Part shown: positions 32,506 through 44,386 of the stretch, piece after piece
Layout of the letters: every line of letters starts with the position of its first letter
Numbering within the stretch: position 1 is the first letter of the stretch
Assembly: GCF_947507565.1 (NCBI RefSeq)
Contig: NC_089178.1
Location: 3,224,001-3,288,000, forward strand
Reading direction: 5' to 3'
Origin: Oscarella lobularis
Lineage: Eukaryota; Porifera; Homoscleromorpha; Homosclerophorida; Oscarellidae
DNA length: 64,000 nucleotides
Notes under the pieces: model-generated
Database searches by the model: none
Told to the model about the DNA's origin: nothing
What the model saw: only the letters and a program-made list of their open reading frames with translations
Translations under genes and position numbers: made by a program

Positions 32506-34465
32506 ATGGCGTCGTTCAACGTCGGAAAGCGAGTGCAGGTTCGCTGGCTCAATGGGATGCAGTACGTTGGGAAAGTGACAAAGGTTGCACGAATTCTTTT
32601 TTTGAGATTTTTTGTCGAGTGAGGCCTCTTTTCAAGACCGATCATAAAACGGGACGATGCTGCGTCGAATTCGAAGGAAAAGGCTATTGGATCTTATTCA
32701 AAGACATTTCTGACTACTCAGGTGCATCGCTGACTGGTGCCCGACCCGGTTCGAATCAAAAAATCCTCCCCCTGAATTTCTAATTAAATAATTATTTAGT
32801 TGGATCGGATATAATTTGCCAAGTGTGTCAGAGTGGCAAGTCGAAAGCACCAAACGAAATTGTACTATGTGATCGATGCGAAGACGGTTATTAGCAGATC
32901 AGTTAGTTAATTAATTACTATTAGACCCATTTTTTCCTTTAGGCTATCACCAGCTCTGTCATACACCAGAAATCGATGATTCGGTACTCTTGCCTAACGT
33001 TGACTGGATCTGCTACAGATGCGGAGAGCAGCCTGCTACTTCCAGTTTGTCTTCTTCACTTGGTCTCCGTCTACTATTTTCTCTCTTGCAGAATCTCTTT
33101 CGAAGGGTCTTCGGTCGAAAAAAGTGGGACTTGATCATCTTCCTTATAATGTAAGTACTAATAAAAATAGACAGGAAAATAATAGACTCTGTTTCTTCAG
33201 CTGTCATCTTTGACTTGGAACAGCAGTCATCTTTGTAACAAAGAGGATACATACTGCTATTGTTCAGGACCAGGAGAGTAAGAAATAAGAACTGAGACCA
33301 ACCCAATGACGCTTTTATTTTATTTGATCCTAAGGTGGTATGTGAGAATGTTTCAATGTGCTGATTGCAAGCAGTGGTTTCATGAAGGTTACTAATTTCT
33401 GTTTGATTTCAATTAAAAGGAGAAAACGTTTTCTTTACGTAGCCTGCCTAAATTGCATTTCTATGCAAAAAATGTTATTTGGTGACAAGTAGGAAACTAA
33501 TTTTTGAATTACGGAGACCGCAATTCCTACTTTATTTTTTCAGATTTTTCTATTTCCTTTGCTCTTGTTGCAATGCAGGAGCCGAATATATAGTTCGACT
33601 TCCATTCGATTGGTACCAAATCCTATTTTGCTATATGTACATACTGTATATATTTTTTCTCTCCTGCGGCGTAGGACCTCTATGATACAATTAGCTATGT
33701 TTCACTTGACTCTCAGCAATCATCGAAAGTACTTTGACTTTGACGAGGAATTGATTCCATTTCTGATTCAAAATTGGCAATACTTTGGCTTCAAAGAGGT
33801 CAAGCACAGTAAAGCTTACGTACATTATTCCAAACGCGTTATTTAGATGGGTCCTGATGAAAGACGATCAGAAGTGTGGAGAGCCATGTGCGCCAACACG
33901 GACAGGTTTCCCTCAAATTTTCCTTCTCGATAAATGCGATTTTTTTATTTGTTTTAGATTCGCTTCGGGAAAGGAAATCAAGAAGAAGAAAAGTATTTGG
34001 TGCCTTCGCGGAAACGTCACCGCACCACGCCCACCAAATCCACCCGCTCGTCCGCCGAAAGGAACGCGCTCTAGCATCGGCTTAGTTGCCGCTGACGGCG
34101 GCGAATTGGGCCCCGTTCGTGGCTCTCCTCCAATCGAAGGATATTGGATTCAGAAAATAAGCGGATCGAAAACGGAACCGGCTCGTCATAAGAACTACAG
34201 TTCGCCAGTGAAGCGAATTCAAACGGGATCTTTCGGTGGGCGATCGAGCGGCAGAGAAAGGCCGGTTCTGCCGATCGATTTTGATGGCCCACTTCCTCTG
34301 CACGATATTCGTCTGCTACGGCAACTCGTGCAGCGATATCGAGGTGGGCATACGCTTCCGCGATTTGGCTCCGCCTCTCTTATAGCGCGCGGTATCAAGC
34401 ACGAAGTATTGGGTCGACGCGTTCGTCGCAGCGGTCAAATCGACTTTCTAATTGACTGGTCGTGA
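32506..34465 (+). CDS. Polycomb-like protein (PHF1/MTF2/PHF19 family)
   Basis: Multi-exon gene with all modules of the family in order. A Tudor domain reads MASFNVGKRVQVRWLNGMQY, YVGKV, then CVEFEGKGYWILFKDIS. PHD1 has CQVCQSGKSKAPNEIVLCDR, followed by C/H residues to DWICYRC. PHD2 follows (CYCSGPGE-like, MFQCADCKQWFHEACLNCIS). Then come the extended-homology region (VRLPFDW, MFHLTLSNHRKYFDFDEELI), the winged-helix element with the family signature FASGKEIKKKKSIWCLRG, and a C-terminal chromo-like segment ending VLGRRVRRSGQIDFLIDWS. Polycomb-like proteins recruit PRC2 to H3K36me3 and CpG DNA. The junction after VGKVTK (about 32580-32625) is unclear: no canonical intron of normal size restores frame, so a very short intron or an assembly indel is possible. 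Confidence 0.88.
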
Positions 34466-34654
34466 ATTGGAATGAGCTCGGGCGTAAATCGCGTGCAGCG
34501 TAAGACTAGCCTAAACTTTCGTTGAAATCAATTGGCCCCATAGTTGGAGCAAATCTAATTAGAAACGTCGAACGAATCAGCGCCTCCGGCGGCTGTCTCG
34601 CTATCCTTGTTATGATTGTCCGCCTTTACGAACCCACACAACTCGTGTGAAGCG

Positions 34655-37600
34655 ATGGCGAACAGCGGAATGTTCGCTTCGAGTCGCCTTCTTCTCGTCG
34701 TCGCCGTCGTCGCGACGGTAGCACGTGCGCAGACGAATTGCTACAAGGACAACGGCCTTCCCTCGCGCTGCGAACCGGCACTCGATAACATCGCCGAAAA
34801 TCGATTACCGACGGCAACGAATACGTGCGGTTCGCCGCCGTCGCCCTTCTGCTTTATAACGGGCGCCGTACTCGCCGACGAGGATACGTGCGGCATATGC
34901 AACGCTTCGGAGCCGAGTCAAAGCTACGGTCCCGCCTACATGACCGATCCGAACGACTATAGGAACCCGACTTGGTGGCAGTCGCGCACATTGACGACTC
35001 CCGCTTCGATAACGGCGAACATAACGTTATCGTTCGACAAAACCTACGAAGTGAGATTCGTCAATATCGAGTTCTACTCGCCGCGACCCAAATCGTTCGT
35101 CATCTACTCGTCGAACGACTTCGGACGAACGTATCGCCCGTGGCAATTCTATTCGAGCGTCTGCCAAACGACGTACGGACGTCGAAACGAAGCGGGAAAA
35201 CTTTTCCTCGACGATCAAGAGGCAATTTGTACGGACGAGTACAGCGACATCGTGCCGCTCAGCGGCGCTACGGTGCCCTTTTCGCCGATGAGGAATCGGC
35301 GATCGGGCGCCGAACTCGACACGACGCCGGCGCTTCAGGACTGGATCACGTCGACGAACGTGCGAATCGTTTTGACTGAATTGAATACGTTTCGCGACGA
35401 GGCGTTCGGAAGCCCGAGCGCCTTTCAACGCTACTTCTACGCTATTCAAGACGTCGCCGTCGGCGCGCGATGCAAGTGTAACGGGCACGCCGGCGCTTGC
35501 ATCGTCGAGAATGGGACGTTGAATTGCGATTGTCAGCATAATACGACGGGTCGAGATTGCGATCGATGCAAGCCTTTTTATTATGATCGACCGTGGAGAC
35601 GAGCGACTTTCGACGACGCTAACGAATGCATTCGTAAGTCTCTTTTTTTTTTCTTAGGGAGAACAGGATCCTTCGATGGGGTTTAATTAATTGAGTTAAG
35701 TTCTCCGGAAGTGGTCGCGTGCGTTTGCCGCCAGCTGCGTTTTGGTTTCTGTGCGTCTGATTTGCACATTTTTTTTGTCTGCAGAGTGCCGGTGTAACGA
35801 GCACGCCGATTCGTGCTATTTCGACCAGGCGACGTACGATGCGACGGGAAGCGGGGGCGTCTGCGAGAATTGTCGTGATAATACGGTTGGACAGCACTGC
35901 GATCGATGCGCTTCCGAGTACTATTTGCCAACGAACGGGGACATCACGAAATCCGATGCGTGTCGCGGTAAGTCTTTGTTTTCTTTGGGCGAGCCGATTG
36001 CTGTCATTGTTCGTCTCTTTTCCTTTATTCATCGATTGATTGATTGATTGGTTGCGTGTGCGTTAATTTTAGAGTGCAGGTGCAAGGCTGCCGGCACGAA
36101 GAATGGGCAGACGACGTGCGCCGCGGGTACCGGTCAATGTGACTGCAAATCGCGAGCGATGGGACGAAAATGCAACAAGTGTCCCGACCGATTCTTCAAC
36201 CTAACCGAAACGAATCCAAAAGGCTGCGAACGTAAGAAAAAAAAGATCTCGAATTCTTCGACGTAGAAATTGGTGACGTTTTGCGTGCAGCGTGCAATTG
36301 TGTCGTGGCGGGCACCGTCGAAGGCAATCGCGTGTGCGATAAAGTGAGCGGCGAGTGCGGCTGCAAGGCGAACGTCTTCGGGCGACGATGCGACGCGTGC
36401 AAAGACGGATTCTGGGCCCTTTCGGACATCGATTCGCTCGGTTGTCGACCGTGCAACTGCGGCCCGGGCTCGCGAAGCGCCGTCTGCGACAAAGATTCCG
36501 GCCAATGTCCGTGCGTCGCGCGCGCTAGCGGACGCGACTGCGCGACCATCGAGTCCGGTTACTTCGCGCCGTGGCTCGATTTCTACACGCTCGAAGCCGA
36601 GGATGGATCCGGCGTTTTCGACTTCGAATCTCGCGTCGACGGCGACGGGACCGAATTCACGGGACGTGGCTATGCGACGATTCAAGTCGGCGAGTCCATC
36701 ACAATGACAGAGTTCGTGCCGGCGTCGAACGGGGAGTATCGCATATACGTGCGCTATTCTCTCGATTGCAAAGCCGGTTGGAATCAATTGACGGCAACGG
36801 TAACGCCCACGGGCGAAAACGGAACGGAAGCGGTGACGGAATGTCAAGAAATTGTCGTTCCGACGACTCTGTCTGCTCAAGTTCTCGCAACGGGAGTCGC
36901 CCAGGTGAGACTTTTGCTTCCTGATGCTTGCCTGCGAGGTGGACGATCTTATTCGATTCGCGTGACCGCTGCTGATGCCGGATCGCCGACCTGTACGGAA
37001 ATATCAATTGATTCGATTATCGTCGTTCCCGTATCGCCGTTCGGAGGACGATTGGCCGGTTTTGACGCGGATCTCGTTCAACGGTGTGTCGAAGCGAGAA
37101 TGAGTTTGACGACCGCTTCGGGCGCCGAGTGCAATGACGTTGAAGCGACGGCAATGATTGACGTCGCCGGCATTCAAAGTGCGTAGAGAAAAAAAACGTG
37201 AATCAGAGAGTGTCTAGTTTTTGATATGATTTTTTTGAGTAGATTGCGATTGTGATTCTGATGGATCCGTCAACTTTTTCTGCGAGCAATTCGGAGGCCA
37301 ATGTCCGTGCAAGGCTGGCTTTGGAGGTCGAAGATGTGACGAATGTCGACCTGGTTTCTACGGCGATAGATGTCAACGTAAGTGAGATAACGAAAAAAGA
37401 GTCTCTAATATATTACCTTCACTGTGTGCAGGATGTGACTGCGACGGAAAGGGATCTGTATCAGGCGTGTGCGACTTCGCGACGGGACAATGTCCGTGTC
37501 AACCCGGCGTCACCGGTCGTCGTTGTGACACCTGTGAAGCAAATTACTTCAATTTCGACAGCGGCACGGGCTGCGAGGATTGCAGCTGCAACCCCATCGG

Positions 37601-40600
37601 CTCATCCGGATCGCAGTGCGATGTCGTCACGGGAAAGTGTCCTTGTCTTCCCGGCGTCACAGGCACGCGCTGCGATCGTTGTCAAGGCGATTATTTTCAG
37701 TTGACCGCATCCGGATGTCTACCGTGCAATTGCACGGAAGCCGGCACTTCCTCGTTGGACTGCGATTCGTCAGGACAGTGTCCATGCAAGGACAACGTCG
37801 TCGGTCAGCTATGCGGCACCTGCGCCGTCGGCGCGTTCAATTTAAAAGACGCGAACGCAGCCGGCTGCCAACCGTGTTTCTGCTACGGTCACGCGAAATC
37901 CTGTTCCGTCGCACCCGGTTTCGTCGTCACGCAAATCACGTCGACGTTCAATGACGATACGTACGACGGGTGGACGGTCGTCAACGGCGACGGCATCGAT
38001 GTGACGGCAAGCGTTGCCGACTATCGCAAGGGAAAACAGGCAATTCGCGTTCGAATCGACGCCGACAACGACGACGATATTTTCTTCCAAGCGCCGGCGA
38101 AATTTCTCGGCAATTTACGTCACGCCTACGGCTATTCGCTCACCATGGCCATGACGTTTTCGTCAAACGTTCAAGAAGGACGTTTAATCGACGCCGTCGG
38201 CGACGTCGTACTTCGTTCCGGACGAGACGGAAGTCGCATCGAAGGCCGCTTCAAGCAACGTCCGTCGAGATCCGTTACCCAATACGAAGTTGTTCTCGGA
38301 ATCGACGGCCAATGGACGAACGCGTCGTCGGCTCCGCTTTCCGACGCCGACGTCGTCGACTTTCTCGAGAACGTCGACGCCGTTTGGATTCGAGCGTCGT
38401 ATCCGGATTTGAACGGGGAATCGGTTTTGCTGACGAGCGTCGACTTGCGCATATCGCGTCCGGGATCGAGCGGCAGCGTGGCGGATAACGTGGAGCAGTG
38501 CGTCTGTCCGCCGGGCTACGGGGGACTCAGCTGCGATACGTGTCTTCCCGGCTACACGCGATCGAATCCGAATGACGGACGATTTTCGCCGTGCGTGCCG
38601 TGTCCGTGTAACAATCATTCGATTGAGTGCGATCCCGATACGACGGCCTGCGTCGGCTGCGGCGACAATACGGCTGGCGATCATTGCGAGGCGTGCGCTG
38701 ACGGTTACTATGGGAACGCGTTAGGTGGAACGGCGAGCGATTGCGCGCTCTGTCCGTGTCCGGGAACGGGGGCGAACAGTTTCGGCGCCACTTGCGCGCT
38801 CGACGGCGACGGGAACGTCGTGTGTCGGAATTGCAGTCGCGGTCACGTGGGTAGACAATGCGAAGCGTGCATGGACGGCTATTATGGCGATCCGGCCGGG
38901 TTGCGCGGTTCGCCGACGAGTTGCGAGGATTGCGAGTGCAACGGGAACATCGATCCGACGGCGACGGGAAATTGCAATCAGGAGACGGGCGATTGTCAAA
39001 AATGTATTTACAATACGGAAGGGAGAGCGTGTCAGAAGTGCACGACGGGTTATTTTGGAAATGCGGAAATTCGAAACAATTGCACCGGTACGAAGAAATG
39101 ATGAGAGAAGAAAAGAATTGCGCCCTTTAACCTTTTTCTTTAGCTTGCACTTGTGATCCGGACGGCGTCTTGCCGGACGTCTGTCATCGTCGAACGGGCG
39201 TGTGCCTTTGCAAGGATCACGTAACTGGAGACGATTGCAGTCGCTGCGACGACGCCTATTACGGATTCGGAAGCGTCGACGAATGCCGCCCGTGCAATTG
39301 CAATCCGACGGGAAGCGAGACGTTGCAGTGCGACAACGGCAGTGGAAAGTGCACGTGCAAACCGGGAGTGACCGGCGAAAAGTGCGACGTTTGCGAGCCG
39401 GGCTTCTTTGGATTTTCCTCGAGTGGATGTCAGGGTAAGTAAGAAAACGAGGTTTTATTCTTTTATAAATGTTTTTATTTTAGCTTGCGACTGTTACGCA
39501 CCGGGATCGGCTAGTCTCGTTTGCAATAACGCGACGGGGCAGTGCGAGTGCAAATCGGGAGCGATTGGTCGTCAATGCAATCGCTGCAAAATTGGCAAGC
39601 AAGACGTATCGGCCGGCTGCATCGGTAGAAAAAAAAGAAACACGTCTCCTTTTTATATTATAAAATAAGACGCACACTTTTTCCTTTGTTCTCAGATTGT
39701 CCGGACTGTTTCAAGCAGGTGAACGCGACCGCCGAGGATTTGCTCGCGCTCGTCAATCGCCTTCACAATCTCCTCGAAACGATTCGCGAGACGGCCGTCG
39801 ATACGACCGACGAAGCGTTCACCGACGCTCTCGCCGATCTCCAAGTGGACGTCGACGACTTGCTCGTCAACGCCACGGCCCTGCGAAAATGGTATCGCAA
39901 TCAGTTGGAACGTCTCAACAACTGGCGAAAGGAATTCAACGGAGTGCGACGGCAAATCGGCCGAATGAAACGCACGACGACGCGCGCCGAAACGACGGCG
40001 AACGACGCCGAAATGGCGAGCGTCAACACGACGGCAATCATCGCCGAAATTGAGAGTCTTTTGATTGGAATGCAAACGCTTCTCGACGGCGAAGCGAAGT
40101 TTCTCTTAAACGAAGCAAGAAAGAAGAGCGACGAGCAGCAAGGACAATTGAGCCACCTCAGTGACCTGCGCGACAGGGCGAGCGAAATGGCTTCGGTTCA
40201 CGTAGCGAAGGCAAAGAATATCACAGATCGGGCGATGCAAGCGCTCGACGCGGCGAAAAACGCCGTCGATCGCGGCGAGAAAGCCGTCGCCAAACAACGA
40301 ATCGTGACGAATAAAATCGTCGCTATTATGAAGGATATTTTGAACGCTTCGAAGTTGGCGTCTATGACGGAGGCGGAGAAGAATAAAGCGGTCGAAGCCG
40401 CCGGCGAGGCTCTGCGCAATGCGACGAGAGTACTCGAACGATCGCGCGAACCGTTGATCGATTTCGGTACGCGGAAGTTGCTCGACGACGCTCGCTATTT
40501 GGTCGGCAATGCGACGCAGATCGTTCTCGAGTTGGACGCAATCGACGCGTCGAACGCCGGGCTGACTCGTACCATCAACGAAGCGAACGCCGAATCGTCC

Positions 40601-41476
40601 GAACTGTTGAGACGGGGCGAGGAGATGGCGCAAACGGCCGACGATGTTCTAGCAACACTCTACGTCGTTTCTGACGAGGCCGATAAAGCGTTCAAAAGAG
40701 GCCAAATGACGACAGAAGACGCGTACAGTCTGCTCGACTTTCTCGAAAATTTCTACGTGAGAGTCAATGAGACGCGAGTGAACGTTCGCAAGGCCTTGGA
40801 TCGCGTCAAAAAGGGCGGCGACGTTCTCGATAAGACCGATACTTTCTTTACGGAGTCGTTGGACCTGATCGATGCGGCGTCCGTCGACGCCGCCGCGTCC
40901 GTCGTTGCGGCGAGCGACGCCGAGACGAAATCGCGCGTGGCGGTGAGAAACGCCGAAACGGCTCAAAAGGCGGCGAGCGACACTTTGGCGAAGACCGAGA
41001 GTTGGCTGGAGAGAGCGAGAAAACTTCAGGCGGAAGTTTCGGGCACTCTCGGGCGCGTGACCGAGTACGGCGCGAAGGCGAAGAGCGAGGGAGATCGAAT
41101 ACAGGCGGCGATGGATACGGCGAAACGAGCGTTGGAGGAGACGAGCGAAGTCGGGCTGAACGCAAGTCGGCTTCTCGCCGAAGTGAGTACGTTTTTCAGT
41201 GAGTTGGAAAAGAACGGTTCGCTGCCGGAGGATCGTTTTAATGCGACGCGACGGCAGTTGGAGTTGACGAAGGGCATTTTTGACGACGCCAATCCTGATG
41301 GCATTATTGCGGAGTTGACTAAACTGAAGACGGATCAGGAGAATAGGATTGCCAAATTCCAGTCCGATTTGCTCATTATTGCTGCCGATTTGGATCATTT
41401 GCGTCGAATAAATGCGACCGTTCCTGGGAACGTGTGCTATAACATAAAGGATGAGACTGGCGATAATCTAAATTGA
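34655..41476 (+). CDS. LAMC: Laminin gamma-type chain with both LF and L4 domain IV modules
   Basis: Nine exons (34655-35633, 35785-35967, 36073-36231, 36291-37178, 37243-37377, 37432-39087, 39144-39434, 39484-39624, 39696-41476) join to 2070 residues without a frame break. Order: signal peptide (LLLVVAVVATVARA); gamma-like LN domain (ends YFYAIQDVAVGARCKCNGHA); LE repeats to about residue 525; an LF/beta-type domain IV (about 526-735: GYFAPWLDFYTLEAEDG, FTGRGYATI, ISIDSIIVVP); more LE; an L4/gamma-type domain IV (about 944-1130: TYDGWTVVNGDG, YGYSLTMAMTFSS); LE repeats to about 1477; then coiled coil to the end. The tail LRRINATVPGNVCYNIKDE matches laminin gamma-1's C-terminal Cys region. 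It is a basement-membrane trimer subunit. Vertebrate gamma-1 is about 1600 residues; the excess is largely the LF and extra LE modules. Confidence 0.93.
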
Positions 41477-41732
41477 GAAGAAAAATGGGAATTTGCGTAT
41501 CCTTTTTGTTCACAACATCCCGTCAGTTTTTTGCTAGATCAATAAGTAGTTGATGAGGGTGGGTTTTGTCTTACGTACGTGCAACAGCAATTCTCGTTTT
41601 CTTTTTCTTCTTTTTCTTCTTTAGCTCATGTGCTCCCTGCCTCTTACAATGTAGCGCACGTCGACGAGTCGACGACGACTGGTTCACGCTCTCGCCAGGG
41701 AAGCGTGGTCACACTCTCGGTCGAGGCCGAGA

Positions 41733-43779
41733 ATGGTCTTGCTGCCCGGCGAAACAGAAGTGCGAATTCGCGTTCACGACGCCTTCGAATATCCTGTTTG
41801 CCTTTGGGAAACGACCGGCTATGAAGATCGCGTTCGAATTCGACTAACGGCAAGTCTAACTAAACCAAAAATTGGCGTCTGCAACTGGCACGGTAACAGA
41901 CGGAGAGCAAGAATCGTCTCCTCGATCCAGAGACTTCGAAATATCGTTGCCTGAAGGTTCGCAAACCGGTTTAGTCGTGTTTTGTCACTGGTATCGTGGA
42001 CGAGATCGCAGGTTTACGAGGTCGACGGTTCTCTTACAACCATCTCTCAGCTTCAGGATTCGGGCCTGGCTTACGACGGGCCTTGGCGAATGCTCTGCTT
42101 CGTTTTTCGTTCGCAATCGAGTCTACTTCCGCTCATGGTAATTTTGTAATTCTTCTCGGCCACGTGTCGAAGAAACACGTCCTGTTTAGCTTTACCGAAT
42201 TTCGGTTTACTTGAAAACAGACGATAAGGACGTATATGAAATTGGAGAGACGTGGATTAGTCCATCGCAGATGTCTGGCAGTCAAGGTATACTAAAGCTT
42301 CTTCTCCTCTCAGAAAAATCCAGACCCGTTGGCTTCATTGTGGGTATGACGTCAGAGATTAATCTTCACATTGCGCGTGTATTTGCGAGTTTTTGATAGT
42401 TGACTATTTAATTGTCAAATCGTTTGAAAGTGATAAAAGTCCTCCTGCTACAAATTGGTGGCAATCACTCAATAGTAGTGCCCCTTCTTTGCATATTGGT
42501 CATCGGGGCGTTGGAATGTCTTTGAATCGAAGTTGTGGCGCTAGTTGTGCAGAGAACACCCTGCCGTCATTGGAATTAGCGGGAAAATCTGTTAGTGACA
42601 TTTGCATAATTCTATATTTGAATCTAATTCTTTTGCTGTTGGTAGGGAGCTGATTTTGTGGAGTTTGACGTTTCTCTGTCGAAAGACAAAGAATTGGTGT
42701 TATTTCACGACTGTCACGTGCAGGTCTGCAACATCCGTTGTAGCACATATTAATCCACATGGTGTGCGCAGATAAAACAAGGACGTCTAACAGTAACGCA
42801 AGACCTGAAAAATATGACCGCCTCCGAACTAAAACTAGTACAGGTATTGAATATTTTTTGATTTGACTTATTAACAGTTTCTTATCAGATGACAAAGTCT
42901 ACCAATACAGGTAAGTCTTGTCGTATAGATGCCTAGCTACATCTCTGTGAAATGTAGAATTGGAGGACAGCAAGTATTTTCCAACGCTGACTGAAGTAGT
43001 TTAGGGGCCAGCCCAACTACTGTTGTTCTTTAGAGAATCTTTCCTTTTCTAGACTTTAGAGAAAATTGAGAAAGATGTTGGTTTCCTCATTGAAGCCAAG
43101 TTTCCTGAACCAGAGGAGGTGAGACAATACAACTTCAGTGGGCCACTGAAGTTGCATTGCCAATTTACAGGATGTTCCACTTCCTGCTACGTATTATTTT
43201 GATCGAAACGAATATGCCGAAATCCTGCTAAAAGCGCTGTTCCAGTCGGCAAGATCACGACGGATTATTCTTACAAGTTTCGATGCCGATTTTTGCACAA
43301 TGTGAGACATCGATGGAGCGTTGGTGCGTGCGTGCACGCCTTGTCCCTTGTGCAGGCTGAAGCTGAAACAGTCTGTTTATCCCGTGCTCTTCACAACTTG
43401 TCTGGACGATTCGTCTTGCCAACGTTGTTCATTTGACCTGAGATCGAAAACGCTTAACTTCAGTGTCGCCTTTGCAGAAGCGGAAAATTTTCTGGTTAGA
43501 TCAATTACTGTCTCTATCTTTCTAACGGATTTTTTAGGGAATTAGTGCGTTGCAAAAAACCTTCTTGAATAACCCTAGTCTAATTAAAGTTCCTCAAAGC
43601 AGAGGCAAACTGCTCTTTGTATGGTCAGACAGGGAGACGACTAGAGACGAAGTGCAGCTATTTGAAGAGAAAGGCGTAAACGGCATCATTTACGACAGGT
43701 AATAATTCAATGATTGATTATTTTACTTACATGATGTGTGTGTAGAATTGACGTCATTCGGGGTGCCTCTGCACACTAA
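41733..43779 (+). CDS. GPCPD1-related glycerophosphodiester phosphodiesterase, copy 2
   Basis: Plus-strand counterpart of the minus-strand gene at 25733-27787, with the same exon order. First exon MVLLPGETEVRIRVHDAFEY, then DFEISLPEGS, VYEVDGSLTTISQLQDSGLA, the catalytic HIGHRGVG (about 42510) with CAENTLPSLELAGK, GADFVEFDVSLSKDKELVLF and HDCHVQ, NMTASELKLVQ, GFLIEAKFPEPEE, RSRRIILTSFDADFC, YPVLFTTC, LLFVWSDRE, KGVNGIIYDR and a last exon ending IDVIRGASAH, stop 43779. Exons are in frame wherever checked. The CBM20 starch-binding domain of vertebrate GPCPD1 is missing; the laminin gene ends 256 bp upstream, leaving little room for it. The start is uncertain. The two copies are roughly three-quarters identical over the catalytic exon by eye, indicating an old duplication. 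Confidence 0.82.
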
Positions 43780-43816
43780 AAAGCGCAATAGTAGGCTTAC
43801 TTGAATTATTTTTCGA

Positions 43817-44191
43817 GTGAAAAATGAGTTTATGTACCCCGGACTTTTCCGCCGATCGGGCGTCTTGGCGAAGTTGAATCTCGATCGATGCAATGACGAA
43901 AACGAGTGTACGCAGAAGGTTCGCAATAGTTCAGCTTGTAGCGAAATCCGTGGGCTTTCTATCGGTACCGAGCACGTCATCATGATCATCACCCCTGTAC
44001 CTGATCGACAAGTCGCTCGCGCTGGCAATTTCTGGCTCCTAGATTTTACCTCTAGAAGATTGTGTCGAAAAACGGAAAAGACGAAGACAACGCATTGCCA
44101 CTCTCTAGAGCTCTTATTCAAGGAAGGTAAGGGACGGATTTTATGGTATAAAAGCGAGTTCTGTAGATGGACATACCGACGAGGCAGATGA
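43817..44191 (+). CDS. Small Cys-containing ORF, unassigned
   Basis: A 124-codon open frame, MKNEFMYPGLFRRSG, with Cys-spaced segment RCNDENECTQKVRNSSAC, a hydrophobic strand GLSIGTEHVIMIITPVP and WLLDFTSRRLCRKTEKTK. A GT donor-like GAAG/GTAAGG near 44127 would remove the end. The pattern of a Cys, a lid of Gly/hydrophobics and a WLLD strand is faintly like a netrin/C345C fold, but this is weak. It could be a remnant or one exon of an unrecognised gene. Confidence 0.3.
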   Translation: MKNEFMYPGLFRRSGVLAKLNLDRCNDENECTQKVRNSSACSEIRGLSIGTEHVIMIITPVPDRQVARAGNFWLLDFTSRRLCRKTEKTKTTHCHSLELLFKEGKGRILWYKSEFCRWTYRRGR

Positions 44192-44386
44192 AGAGCTTTC
44201 CGATGTCCTCATTCACCTCCGGGCCCCGAGGTGACTAAATAAAACCGGCCCAACTCGAGCCAGAGAGGTTAAACGCGGCGCAAACGCAGGGGATTCAATC
44301 CCCTACTCCAGTGGCATGAGTGCATGATAAACTGCCACCCCACTTGGGCAAGACGCGGTGGGTTACAATAGCGGTCCACCTGTGCC
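44192..44386. other. Unassigned interval between GDPD copy 2 and cathepsin Z
   Basis: GC-rich sequence including the self-complementary GGGGATTCAATCCCC (about 44290-44304), which resembles a tRNA T-arm but lacks the other arms. A minus-strand 72-codon ORF spanning 44269-44487 has no recognisable similarity. This may be the body of a short repeat or pol III-derived element. Confidence 0.35.

Noticed and set aside
37970-38684. Arg-rich ORFs on both strands over the laminin L4 region
   Set aside because: Shadows of the CG-rich laminin coding frame, which has clear domain similarity.
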